Source: Candidatus Roslinia caecavium
GTDB taxonomy: Bacteria; Bacillota; Clostridia; Monoglobales; Monoglobaceae
NCBI GenBank assembly: GCA_904419955.1
Contig: CAJFTO010000007.1
Coordinates: 35,431 to 99,430, forward strand
Reading direction: 5' to 3'
DNA: 64,000 nt
Made by a program: the position numbers and the translations under genes. Shown one piece after another: positions 54,171 through 61,848 of the stretch. Every line of letters begins with the position of its first letter. The stretch's first letter is position 1. Under the pieces are notes generated by a model, which ran no database searches, was not told where the DNA came from, and saw nothing but the letters and a program-made list of their open reading frames with translations.

Positions 54171-55046
54171 TCAGTCGAAGCAATCGAGACCGGAATCGAG
54201 AAACCGCTCGGCGTTATCGGAGTCGGCGGCGTATTCTTCGTCTTTATCGCTCTTTTCGGGTCGGCTTATGACCGTGAGTTTTGAAATAGATATTTCATAT
54301 GCCGTTCTCGTCTCGTATACATAGTCGGTCGTTTCCGTTTCGACGCCAAAGTCGTCTGCGGGATCGTTTTGGATGGGGATGCGCTTTGTGTAGTCGCGGC
54401 TTTGGATCCTGCCGCACAGCTCGATATTCGAACCGGTGTCGAGCGTGTGCGCAAGTATGGCCAGCCTTCCCCAGGCGATACAGGGAATATAATTTGATTT
54501 ATTGAATCTTCGGTTGACTGCGATCAGTATATCGGCAATGTCGCGACCGAGAGGCGTTTTTCTGCAGCTTGGCGGCTTACAGAGATAGCCGTTTAAGTAG
54601 ACGCTGTTAAGATTTGGATTGGAGTCCGGATCGAGTTTTTCTATCTCCTTTGCAAAAACGTACAGGCTCAGTTTTTTTGCGCTGTCGTTTTTATTGTTAT
54701 GAGATCTGAACTGACCGACTATATGCACGCAGTCGCCTTCAGTCAAGGGCTCGGTAAGCAGGTATTCTGATATTATAAAAGGAACTTTGTCAACGGTTCC
54801 GCTATAGCGCGGGATGAGCAGCGAAGAAGCGTAGAAGAGCTCACCGTACGCCCTGTGCGATATTTTTATCTCGTCGCATATCGTTCCGGATACTTCGGCG
54901 CGGTTATTTGACGAAAGACGCCTGTCGAGCGTTTCAAGAGTTCCTTGATTTTCTGATAGTATATCTGTATTTGATTTATTCGTTTCGGGTTCGGAGGTAT
55001 CCGCAATATTGAGCTGCGAATAACCGTTATTTTCATAAGGTTTCAT
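54171..55046 (-). CDS. Single-stranded DNA-binding-like protein (OB folds)
   Basis: A 291-residue protein with SSB-type OB-fold features in the second half: DILIAVNRRFNKSNYIPCIAWG (in part IPCIAWGRLA), GSNIELCGRIQSRDYTKR and an EISISKLTVI strand near residue 260. An N-terminal OB-like segment with VSGTICDEIKISHRAYGELF and a tail rich in Asp and Glu ending GLDCFD recalls the acidic tip by which SSB binds partner proteins. Longer than standard SSB (about 150-170), so probably an accessory paralogue. ATG follows CAGGGAGTGAACTT. Confidence 0.75.
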   Translation of the reverse strand: MKPYENNGYSQLNIADTSEPETNKSNTDILSENQGTLETLDRRLSSNNRAEVSGTICDEIKISHRAYGELFYASSLLIPRYSGTVDKVPFIISEYLLTEPLTEGDCVHIVGQFRSHNNKNDSAKKLSLYVFAKEIEKLDPDSNPNLNSVYLNGYLCKPPSCRKTPLGRDIADILIAVNRRFNKSNYIPCIAWGRLAILAHTLDTGSNIELCGRIQSRDYTKRIPIQNDPADDFGVETETTDYVYETRTAYEISISKLTVISRPEKSDKDEEYAADSDNAERFLDSGLDCFD

Positions 55047-55368
55047 AAGTTCACTCCCTGTATAGATGATTTATGTGGCTAATACTTAATTTATATGTAG
55101 ATAAACCGCGTTTAGAACGTTTTTAATGAAATCATTAGGCGCTTTCTCGGCTTGAAAGGCAAACGTAACGTTTGAATTTAAGCGGCCTAAGGCCTGATAT
55201 TGCTCGGCATAGCGGATCCGATGAATACGCCGCCGGTATTGCAAACATAGGTTTTCCGGCGGCTCAAACGGCGTTTTTCTCCGCTAAAGCGGAACGCAAA
55301 TACTTTCGCGTATTACGGAGATTACACATATAGTTTTATGCCCTTTTTCAAAATTTTATATTCAGAAG
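55047..55368. other. Intergenic region upstream of the SSB-like gene
   Basis: A 321-bp gap containing short GC-rich hairpins (for example CCGCTTT...AAAGCGG near 55298-55311). No gene, promoter or RNA that I can support. Confidence 0.5.
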
Positions 55369-56397
55369 CTAATCGGCGCCTGAGCTCGGTCCGGCCGAGG
55401 ACGACGGTTTTGGCGACTGAGACGGAGAAGTTCCCGAGCCGGAGGAGCTGACCGATGCGTCTCCGTCGCGACGCGCCGACGGAGCTGAAGATTGTTTAGA
55501 GCGATCGACCTCGTCCGCCGGATTTGAATTTAAAGAGGGAGACGGCCTGGTTTCAGCCATAGTTTCACTGGCTTCTTCGTCCGTATCCGGCGCCTCTGTC
55601 GTCTCAGGAGAGCTTTCGGGTTCGTCGCCGGTAGCCTCGGTGGATATCTGCATGCCGCTGGGGTCTATCGTATAGTTTTCTTTCATGATGAGTTCGGAGA
55701 TCGGAACGATCTCATACCCGTCCGCTATAAGCTGATCGAGCAGCGTGGGAAGGGCTTCGGGCGTATGTTTGGCGGCGTTGTGGAACAGAACTATAGAACC
55801 GGGCTGTATGTCTTTAAGCACGCGGTTGCATATTTCGGAGGCGGATAAGTCCTTCCAGTCAAGACTATCGACGCTCCACTGTATTGTGTAATATCCGTTT
55901 TCACGAGCGACTCCGACGACGTCGTTGTTATAGTCGCCGTAAGGCGGCCTGAAAAGCGTTGGGCGCACGCCGGTGACCTTCTCGATCTTATCCGAACATT
56001 TATTAAGCTCCTCGGCCATTTTTTCTTTTGAAAGCTCGGTCATATGCGGATGCGAGTCCGAATGGTTCATGATCTCGTGTCCGGCGTCCGACAGCGATTT
56101 TACCGTCTCGGGGTATTTATCGACCCAATCTCCGACTACAAAGAAAGTCGTGCGGATATTACGCTCGCCGAGTATCTCTTTTATATGTTCGCTGTCAGAG
56201 TTATCCCAAGCGGCGTCGAAGCTGATGGAGATTTTCTTATCGTTTTGGCCCTTATCGACGCAATAGATGGGCAGATCTCTGTTCTGGTTTGAAACATAGA
56301 TCGCCCGCGATCTCCCGGCGACGATCAAACCGAATAACCCGACGGCCAATACGAGGATCAAGATCCCGACCCGTTTGTTTATCACCCATATTTTCAT
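55369..56397 (-). CDS. Membrane-anchored polysaccharide deacetylase
   Basis: A 342-residue NodB-domain deacetylase. One membrane helix (about 10-28) anchors it; motifs in order are SFDAAWDNSD (metal Asp), NHSDSHPHM (His ligands), RPPYGDYN, VDSLDW and VLFHNA. It belongs near the PdaB-like clostridial group that deacetylates peptidoglycan or a similar glycan. Residues from about 255 to the end are a Ser/Pro/Thr/Glu-rich low-complexity tail, likely in the cell wall. No strong ribosome binding site is seen before the ATG. Confidence 0.88.
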   Translation of the reverse strand: MKIWVINKRVGILILVLAVGLFGLIVAGRSRAIYVSNQNRDLPIYCVDKGQNDKKISISFDAAWDNSDSEHIKEILGERNIRTTFFVVGDWVDKYPETVKSLSDAGHEIMNHSDSHPHMTELSKEKMAEELNKCSDKIEKVTGVRPTLFRPPYGDYNNDVVGVARENGYYTIQWSVDSLDWKDLSASEICNRVLKDIQPGSIVLFHNAAKHTPEALPTLLDQLIADGYEIVPISELIMKENYTIDPSGMQISTEATGDEPESSPETTEAPDTDEEASETMAETRPSPSLNSNPADEVDRSKQSSAPSARRDGDASVSSSGSGTSPSQSPKPSSSAGPSSGAD

Positions 56398-56814
56398 AAT
56401 TATTTACGCAGCCTTTCCGCCCGCCGAGTTTGATTTATTCCGCGTCCGCTTGGCGGGCTTGGCGAACGGGGCGTTTTTTAGCAGAAATATCCCCGCTGCG
56501 CGCTGACGGCGGGAATATAAAATCGTTCTGCTTTATATTGCGCTAACTTAAAATGTAGGCGGGGATTAAAATGTCTTTGCATATTATATTTATGTTAAGT
56601 TCAAATGTTATATGACAAAGATAAAACGTTCGAAAGCAATTATATGTCATGATATTAATGAAAATATAAACGATAGATTCGAGTTATTAAGCAAAACGCG
56701 ACGAAACTTAGGCGGCGGATAAATAAAAAAAGACGGCGCGGCTTAAAGCCGTACCGTCGCAAAAAAGTTATATATATCAGTTTTGAAAAATAGCTTGGTT
56801 TATGTACTGATTAA
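56398..56814. other. Intergenic region kdgK to the deacetylase
   Basis: A 416-bp gap. It holds the kdgK terminator (56725-56758); the remainder is A+T-rich upstream sequence of the deacetylase gene without a clear promoter. Confidence 0.55.
56725..56758 (-). terminator. Terminator after kdgK
   Basis: GACGG and CGGCT pair with AGCCG and CCGTC around a short loop; on the minus strand TTTTTTTATTT follows. Confidence 0.9.
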
Positions 56815-57846
56815 TTATCTCTGAACGCGGCCGCTGCCGTCTCCGCCAACGAGGTTCTCGACGTCCGCGCGGGATACGAGATTGAAGTCGCCGGGGATGG
56901 TGTGCTTGAGCGCCGAAGCCGCTACGCCGAATTCAAGAGCGTCTTTGAAGTTCTTGCCGTCTACAAAGCCGCAGATCGTACCGCCGGCAAAGGAGTCGCC
57001 GCCGCCTACGCGGTCTACAATAGGCGTGATTCTATATTCTCTTGAATGATAGAATTCCTTAGTATCTCTCGAGTAGATGCAAGCCGACCAGCCGTTGTCC
57101 GAAGCGCTGTGGCTTACGCGGAGCGAGCTTATAACGTATTCGAAGTTGAATTTCTCGACCATCTGCTTAAAGATATCCTCATAACCCGCAAGCTCGAGGT
57201 CGCCGCTTGTAACGTCGGTTGCTCCCGGCTTAAAGCCAAGAACCTTTTCAGCGTCCTCTTCGTTGCCTATGCAAACGTCTACGTACTGCATGAGGTTGGT
57301 CATGACTTTCTGAGCTTTCTCGCTCGACCATAATTTCTTACGGAAGTTGAGGTCTACCGAAACCTTAACGTTATGCTTCTTAGCCGCTTTAAGAGCGATC
57401 TCGGTCAGTTCAGCCGCCGCGTCAGATACGGCCGGGGTAATACCTGTGAAGTGGAACCAGTCCGCGCCCTCGAAAATAGCGTCGAAGTCGAAGTCGTCCG
57501 CGGTAGCCGTCGCGATCGAAGAATGAGCTCTGTCGTATACAACGTTTGAAGCTCTCATAGAAGCTCCGGTCTCAAGAAAATATATGCCGAGTCTTTCGCC
57601 GCCTTTAGCGATGTGCTTGGTCTCAACGCCCATCTTGCGAAGAGCCGCTACAGCGCACTCGCCGATAGGATTCTCAGGAACCTTGGTTACGAACTCAACG
57701 TCGTGTCCATAGTTTGCCAAGGATACGGCTACGTTAGCCTCGCCGCCGCCGTAGCATACGTCGAACTCGTCAGCCTGTATAAATTTTTCATTTCCGGGCG
57801 TCGAAAGTCTTAACATTATTTCGCCCATTGTAACAATTTTAGCCAT
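56815..57846 (-). CDS. kdgK: 2-dehydro-3-deoxygluconokinase (PfkB family sugar kinase)
   Basis: A 343-residue ribokinase-fold kinase. MGEIMLRLSTPG (7-18) is the N-terminus of KDG kinases; the PfkB signature with the catalytic Asp is DRVGGGDSFAGGTICGF, with Gly where the family usually has Ala (GAGD). Next to the KDPG aldolase gene, phosphorylation of 2-keto-3-deoxygluconate to KDPG is the natural assignment; such genes serve uronate and pectin breakdown. ATG follows AAAGGAG. Second gene after eda. Confidence 0.92.
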   Translation of the reverse strand: MAKIVTMGEIMLRLSTPGNEKFIQADEFDVCYGGGEANVAVSLANYGHDVEFVTKVPENPIGECAVAALRKMGVETKHIAKGGERLGIYFLETGASMRASNVVYDRAHSSIATATADDFDFDAIFEGADWFHFTGITPAVSDAAAELTEIALKAAKKHNVKVSVDLNFRKKLWSSEKAQKVMTNLMQYVDVCIGNEEDAEKVLGFKPGATDVTSGDLELAGYEDIFKQMVEKFNFEYVISSLRVSHSASDNGWSACIYSRDTKEFYHSREYRITPIVDRVGGGDSFAGGTICGFVDGKNFKDALEFGVAASALKHTIPGDFNLVSRADVENLVGGDGSGRVQR

Positions 57847-57920
57847 TTTATATTCTCCTTTGATTATATATTAATTACGTAATTTTTAAGCCTCTTTTTA
57901 TATAAGAGCCTCAAATTTAG

Positions 57921-57932
57921 GAACATATGTTC
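57921..57932. promoter_or_regulatory. 12-bp palindrome between eda and kdgK
   Basis: GAACATATGTTC, a perfect palindrome in the 129-bp gap between the two genes. It may be an operator or just a short hairpin. Confidence 0.35.
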
Positions 57933-57975
57933 TATTTATATGAAAACCCTCCGCTTTGATAAAAGGATTCCGCGA

Positions 57976-58623
57976 TTAGAGGGCCGCGCGAGCCTCCTGG
58001 ATCTTAGCTACAAATTCTTTAGCCGTAGCCGTGATAGCGGCATAGTCGCCGGTCTTAGCGCCCTTTGTCAGAGACGAACCCGCGCCTACTGCGACCGCGC
58101 CGGCTTTGATCCACTTATCTACGTTATTTACGTCTACGCCGCCGGTGGGCATGAGTCTTGCCTGCGGCAGAGGACCGCGAACGTCTTTGATGAAGTTGGG
58201 GCCTACGATGTCGCCGGGGAATACCTTACAGATATCCGCGCCCGCTTCCATAGCCGTTATGATCTCGGTAAAGGTCATCGTGCCGGGCATATACGGAACC
58301 GCGTAGCGATTACAGAGTTTAGCCGCGTCCGCGTTAAATCCGGGGCTTACGATGAAGTTAGCGCCCGAGAGTATAGCCTGTCTCGCAGTCTCAGAGTCGA
58401 GAACCGTACCCGCGCCGAGGAGCATTTCGCCGTTAGGATATTTAGCCGCGAGAGCTTCGATAACCTTGTGAGCGCCCGGAACGGTGAAAGTGAGCTCGAT
58501 AGAAGGGCAGCCGCCTTCTAAGCAAGCGTCCGAGATCCTGATAGCTTCTTCGGCGCTGCTCGCGCGAACGACCGCAACCAGACCGGCGTCGGTCATCTTT
58601 GTTAGAACTTGTTGTTTATTCAT
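57976..58623 (-). CDS. eda: KDPG / 4-hydroxy-2-oxoglutarate aldolase
   Basis: A 215-residue class I aldolase splitting 2-keto-3-deoxy-6-phosphogluconate into pyruvate and glyceraldehyde 3-phosphate. The Schiff-base lysine is Lys133 in DICKVFPGD; SIELTFTVPG holds the catalytic Glu (Glu43), LGAGTVLD and MPTGGVD the phosphate-binding loops. ATG follows CAGGAGG. The products enter the lower glycolysis encoded at 23-27 kb. Confidence 0.96.
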   Translation of the reverse strand: MNKQQVLTKMTDAGLVAVVRASSAEEAIRISDACLEGGCPSIELTFTVPGAHKVIEALAAKYPNGEMLLGAGTVLDSETARQAILSGANFIVSPGFNADAAKLCNRYAVPYMPGTMTFTEIITAMEAGADICKVFPGDIVGPNFIKDVRGPLPQARLMPTGGVDVNNVDKWIKAGAVAVGAGSSLTKGAKTGDYAAITATAKEFVAKIQEARAAL

Positions 58624-59129
58624 TTTTCAAACCTCCTGAATATATAAATATGTAATTTTAATTAGTTCCTAAATTCACATTATTAATTATAACTCAAGCG
58701 CTTGGATTATTCAACCAAAAATTTAAGATATAATAATTATATTTTAAGATTTTGTAAAAAGTTTGATTATTTTGTATAAATGAATTTCATATAGCAAATA
58801 ATTATTGATCAGTCCAGAAATAATGTCAAAAATTTTATATCAGATGTTTTGATGCTGATATGTAATTTATCTAAATAGCTTAACAAATCTTAGCCGGCTT
58901 TGTTGTTTTTTGCTGAAAATAAAAATGCGGATGTTTATTGACTTGCATATTTGGGAGCTATAAGGTAAAATAATACAGGATAATATTAATGAATAATAAG
59001 ATATTTATCCGCGCTTAGGATATAATGAATATGTAGAGGAAAATCATGATTCGCGAGCATATTCAATGCGTGGGAATCTTTATATATAGCTTCAACTATT
59101 ATTTCTCTAAAAATTAGGAGGTAAATTTC
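58624..59129. other. Divergent control region eda / pfkA
   Basis: A 505-bp A+T-rich gap. The eda promoter and operator lie at 58686-58714. For pfkA, TTGACT at 58939-58944 is a candidate -35 but no well-spaced -10 is certain. Confidence 0.55.
58686..58714 (-). promoter_or_regulatory. eda-kdgK promoter with a palindromic operator in the spacer
   Basis: On the minus strand TTGAAT (58714-58709), 17-bp spacer, TATAAT (58691-58686). The spacer contains the perfect palindrome CAAGCGCTTG (58695-58704), the type of central-CG site bound by LacI-family repressors, including CcpA-like proteins. Confidence 0.78.
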
Positions 59130-60230
59130 ATGAGTGAAATAAAAAGAATTGGAGTAATGACCGGCGGCGGAGATTGCCCGGGACTTAACGCTGTTATAAG
59201 AGCGGTCGTAAAGACGGCGATCCAGAAGTACGGACTCGAGGTCGTAGGAATAAAGCACGGTTACCGCGGTCTGTATCTCGGCGATTCGGAATTTGTGCCG
59301 CTTACGCTTCACGACGCTTCGGGAATAATCATGAAGGGCGGAACGATTCTCTACAGCTCCAACAAGGATAATCTTTTTGATTACACATATATCGACGAGC
59401 ATGGCCAGGAATGTCGCGGCGACGTATCGGACGTCGGCGTAAACAACCTTAAAAAAGCGGGTATAGACGCTTTGATAGTAATAGGCGGAGACGGAACTCT
59501 TACGTCGGGACGCGATTTTGCCAGAAAGGGCGTAAAAGTCATAGGCGTGCCTAAGACGATAGACAACGACCTCGCCTCCACCGACACCACGTTCGGATTC
59601 GATACGGCGGTTGCTACCGCTACAGAGGCTATAGATAAACTCAGAACGACGGCGGAATCGCACAGCAGAACGATCGTCGTAGAGGTAATGGGCAGATACG
59701 CAGGCTTTATCGCGATCGCTTCGGCTATCGCGGGCGGCGCGGACGCTGCGCTTATCCCTGAGATCCCGTACGACATCAATAAGGTCGCGGAGACGATCAA
59801 AGAAAACAGAGCGAGAGGCAAGGATTTCGCGCTTGTAGTCGTAGCCGAGGGCGCTAAACCGATCAACGGCGACGTAGTCGTGGCTAAAATAGTTGAAAAC
59901 AGCCCCGATCCGATCCGTCTCGGCGGTATCGGCGAAGTTATCGCGGGACAGCTCGAGCATCTCGCGGGTCTCGAATGTCGCGCGACTATACTCGGTCACA
60001 CTCAGCGCGGCGGTTCTCCGACGGCGAACGACAGAATACTCTCGACGAGATACGGCTCTGAAGCGGTCGAACTGCTTATGCAGGGCAAGTTCGGCAATAT
60101 GGTCGTGCTTAAGGGCAGCGAGCTGAGCTATGATTCGCTCGAAAATGTAATAGGTAAAAACAAAGCGGTTGAAGAGGACAGCTACTGGATCCAGACTGCA
60201 AGAAGGATACATATGTGTCTCGGAGATTAA
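59130..60230 (+). CDS. pfkA: 6-phosphofructokinase
   Basis: A 366-residue phosphofructokinase of the longer group III type. GGGDCPGLNAVIR (12-24) replaces the usual GGDAPGMNA; GGDGT (119-123) has Gly at the position that is Gly in ATP-dependent and Asp in PPi-dependent enzymes, so ATP is likely; yet PKTIDND (141-147) carries the Lys typical of PPi enzymes. Catalytic Asp in TIDND and substrate motif MGRYAGF are present. ATG follows TTAGGAGG. Confidence 0.93.
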   Translation: MSEIKRIGVMTGGGDCPGLNAVIRAVVKTAIQKYGLEVVGIKHGYRGLYLGDSEFVPLTLHDASGIIMKGGTILYSSNKDNLFDYTYIDEHGQECRGDVSDVGVNNLKKAGIDALIVIGGDGTLTSGRDFARKGVKVIGVPKTIDNDLASTDTTFGFDTAVATATEAIDKLRTTAESHSRTIVVEVMGRYAGFIAIASAIAGGADAALIPEIPYDINKVAETIKENRARGKDFALVVVAEGAKPINGDVVVAKIVENSPDPIRLGGIGEVIAGQLEHLAGLECRATILGHTQRGGSPTANDRILSTRYGSEAVELLMQGKFGNMVVLKGSELSYDSLENVIGKNKAVEEDSYWIQTARRIHMCLGD

Positions 60231-60302
60231 TATCGATTTCCTTGCGGGCGTTGTATCCCTGATTTTATCTGTTTATTAGGATAAAATAATTATAAAAAAG
60301 TG

Positions 60303-60331
60303 TTGATTTTTGGATTTCGTTGTGTTATAAT
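60303..60331 (+). promoter_or_regulatory. Promoter for rpmE
   Basis: TTGATT (60303-60308), 17-bp spacer, TATAAT (60326-60331); leader of about 165 nt. Confidence 0.75.
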
Positions 60332-60504
60332 ATTTAACGCTTGCTGATTGGCGGTCGCATGAAACGCTGATTCGATCGGTGTTTTAACGTTATGCGAGCC
60401 GAAACGATCGGCCGCTGAATACTATAGAATAAATGAGCATATCCGACAATTGCAGGTTTGGTATGACATATTTGATAAGTATGGTTGAAAGAGGTGAAAG
60501 TACA

Positions 60505-60708
60505 ATGAAGCAGGGAATTCATCCGGATTACAAAGATACGCAGATCAAATGCGCTTGCGGCAACGTTATTGAGACGGGCTCGACCAAGCAGGATATCCGT
60601 ATAGAAATTTGTTCCGCATGTCATCCTTTTTACACCGGTAAGCAGAAGCTGGTTGACACAGGCGGCAGAGTCGACAGATTTAAGAAACGTTACGGTATGG
60701 ACAAATAA
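60505..60708 (+). CDS. rpmE: 50S ribosomal protein L31, zinc-binding form
   Basis: A 67-residue ribosomal protein. [20 protein letters not shown] is the canonical start; Cys16, Cys18, Cys36 and Cys39 form the Zn ribbon, so this is the zinc-containing (C+) form, and HPFYTGKQK and RVDRFKKRY follow. ATG 60505 follows AGAGGTGA; the open frame extends further up without support. Confidence 0.97.
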   Translation: MKQGIHPDYKDTQIKCACGNVIETGSTKQDIRIEICSACHPFYTGKQKLVDTGGRVDRFKKRYGMDK

Positions 60709-60723
60709 TCTGTGCATAATATC

Positions 60724-60754
60724 GCCCTCCGTTTTTGGCGGAGGGTTTTGTTTT
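60724..60754 (+). terminator. Terminator after rpmE
   Basis: CCCTCCG (60725-60731) pairs with CGGAGGG (60739-60745), followed by TTTTGTTTTG. Confidence 0.9.
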
Positions 60755-60787
60755 GCGCTTTTTTAGCGGAGGTTTTAGTTTTTTGAT

Positions 60788-61636
60788 CTAATTTGACAAA
60801 GACTCTCTGAATTTAGCCGGAGAGATTCCGTATTCCTTTTTGAATAAATGATAAAAGTGGCTAAGATTATCGAATCCGGCTTCTATCGAGATATCCAAGA
60901 TAGGAAGCCGCGTTTTTATGAGCAGTTTTTGAGCTTGTTCCAATTTTAATAGGTTTATATATTCGGTGGGAGTCATATTCAGTTTGTTTTTAAATACTCG
61001 ACTTATATACCCAGGGCTTTTTCCTGAAAGCTCATACAGCCTATCCACCCCCAAAACGAAATTTTCGTCTTTTCGAATATCCAGCAACAGTTTGTCAAAC
61101 CATTGCGCCGACTTATGCTTACCGCTTTGATAATCGCAGCAGAAGTAGAACATGGCGTCGGCTAAAAAGCTCTGACCGAGCGCTCTCGATTTCTGCTTAT
61201 CCGTACTGTTAAACATGAGGATCTGTTCGGCTTTTTTTACCATAAAATCAAACTCGCCGCCTTTCAGCCGCACTACCGGAGGCGTTTTAAGAGCATCCGA
61301 AATAAATGCGGTCTGAGCGCCGTCGTAGTACTCTAAGACCTTGCGCGCCTCGCTCTTGAAAAAACTCACGTTTAAGAAACGACAGTCGTAATTTTTATAT
61401 TGAGTATAGTAGTGCGTATCCTCCGGTCTGATAAAGACCATATCGCCGCTCTCGAGCAATTGCTTTTCGTCGTTTACGTTATGTATACACATCCCCGAAA
61501 CTATGATAAATATCTCAAAATAGTCGTGGTTATGTATGGCGGTGGTAAATTTTATCGATTTCTCTATGTGGCATGAGATCCGCGTCGCAGTGTCCACAAG
61601 ATATATCGCGTTTAAGGTAGGTATTTTTTCGCTCAC
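60788..61636 (-). CDS. AraC family transcriptional regulator
   Basis: A 282-residue regulator with an N-terminal cupin sensor (about 15-140, with HNHDYFEIFIIVSG and VFIRPEDTHYYTQY) and two C-terminal HTH motifs (LYELSGKSPGYISRVFKNKL and ILDISIEAGFDNLSHFYHLF, then KKEYGISPAKFRES). Cupin-AraC proteins usually sense sugars and switch on glycoside hydrolase genes; the divergent gene here is such a hydrolase. The start is GTG behind AAGGAGG. Confidence 0.92.
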   Translation of the reverse strand: MSEKIPTLNAIYLVDTATRISCHIEKSIKFTTAIHNHDYFEIFIIVSGMCIHNVNDEKQLLESGDMVFIRPEDTHYYTQYKNYDCRFLNVSFFKSEARKVLEYYDGAQTAFISDALKTPPVVRLKGGEFDFMVKKAEQILMFNSTDKQKSRALGQSFLADAMFYFCCDYQSGKHKSAQWFDKLLLDIRKDENFVLGVDRLYELSGKSPGYISRVFKNKLNMTPTEYINLLKLEQAQKLLIKTRLPILDISIEAGFDNLSHFYHLFKKEYGISPAKFRESLSN

Positions 61637-61667
61637 TTTATTTCCTCCTTTTCATCTGAATAATGTC

Positions 61668-61695
61668 ATTATAGCACAAAGATTTATTAATTCAA
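61668..61695 (-). promoter_or_regulatory. Promoter for the AraC regulator
   Basis: On the minus strand TTGAAT (61695-61690), 16-bp spacer, TATAAT (61673-61668). Confidence 0.7.
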
Positions 61696-61728
61696 TACAA
61701 GAATATTGCCGTCTCATATGATAAAATA

Positions 61729-61741
61729 GTTCTCATAGAAC
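61729..61741. promoter_or_regulatory. Small inverted repeat between araC-type gene and glycosidase
   Basis: GTTCT and AGAAC around a 3-bp centre, in the 212-bp divergent gap; a candidate regulator site only by position. Confidence 0.3.
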
Positions 61742-61848
61742 AACGACGTTCCACAAAAGCCGGTTGGTTTTTAAATATAATATAAGGAGAATGAAAAACA
61801 AATGAAGATGAAAAATAATTAGCTAAATATATATAGGAGGTTGTGGTT

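Noticed and set aside
58986..60212. 408-codon open frame on the minus strand
   Set aside because: Antisense to pfkA, whose identity is certain; composition is that of a shadow frame.
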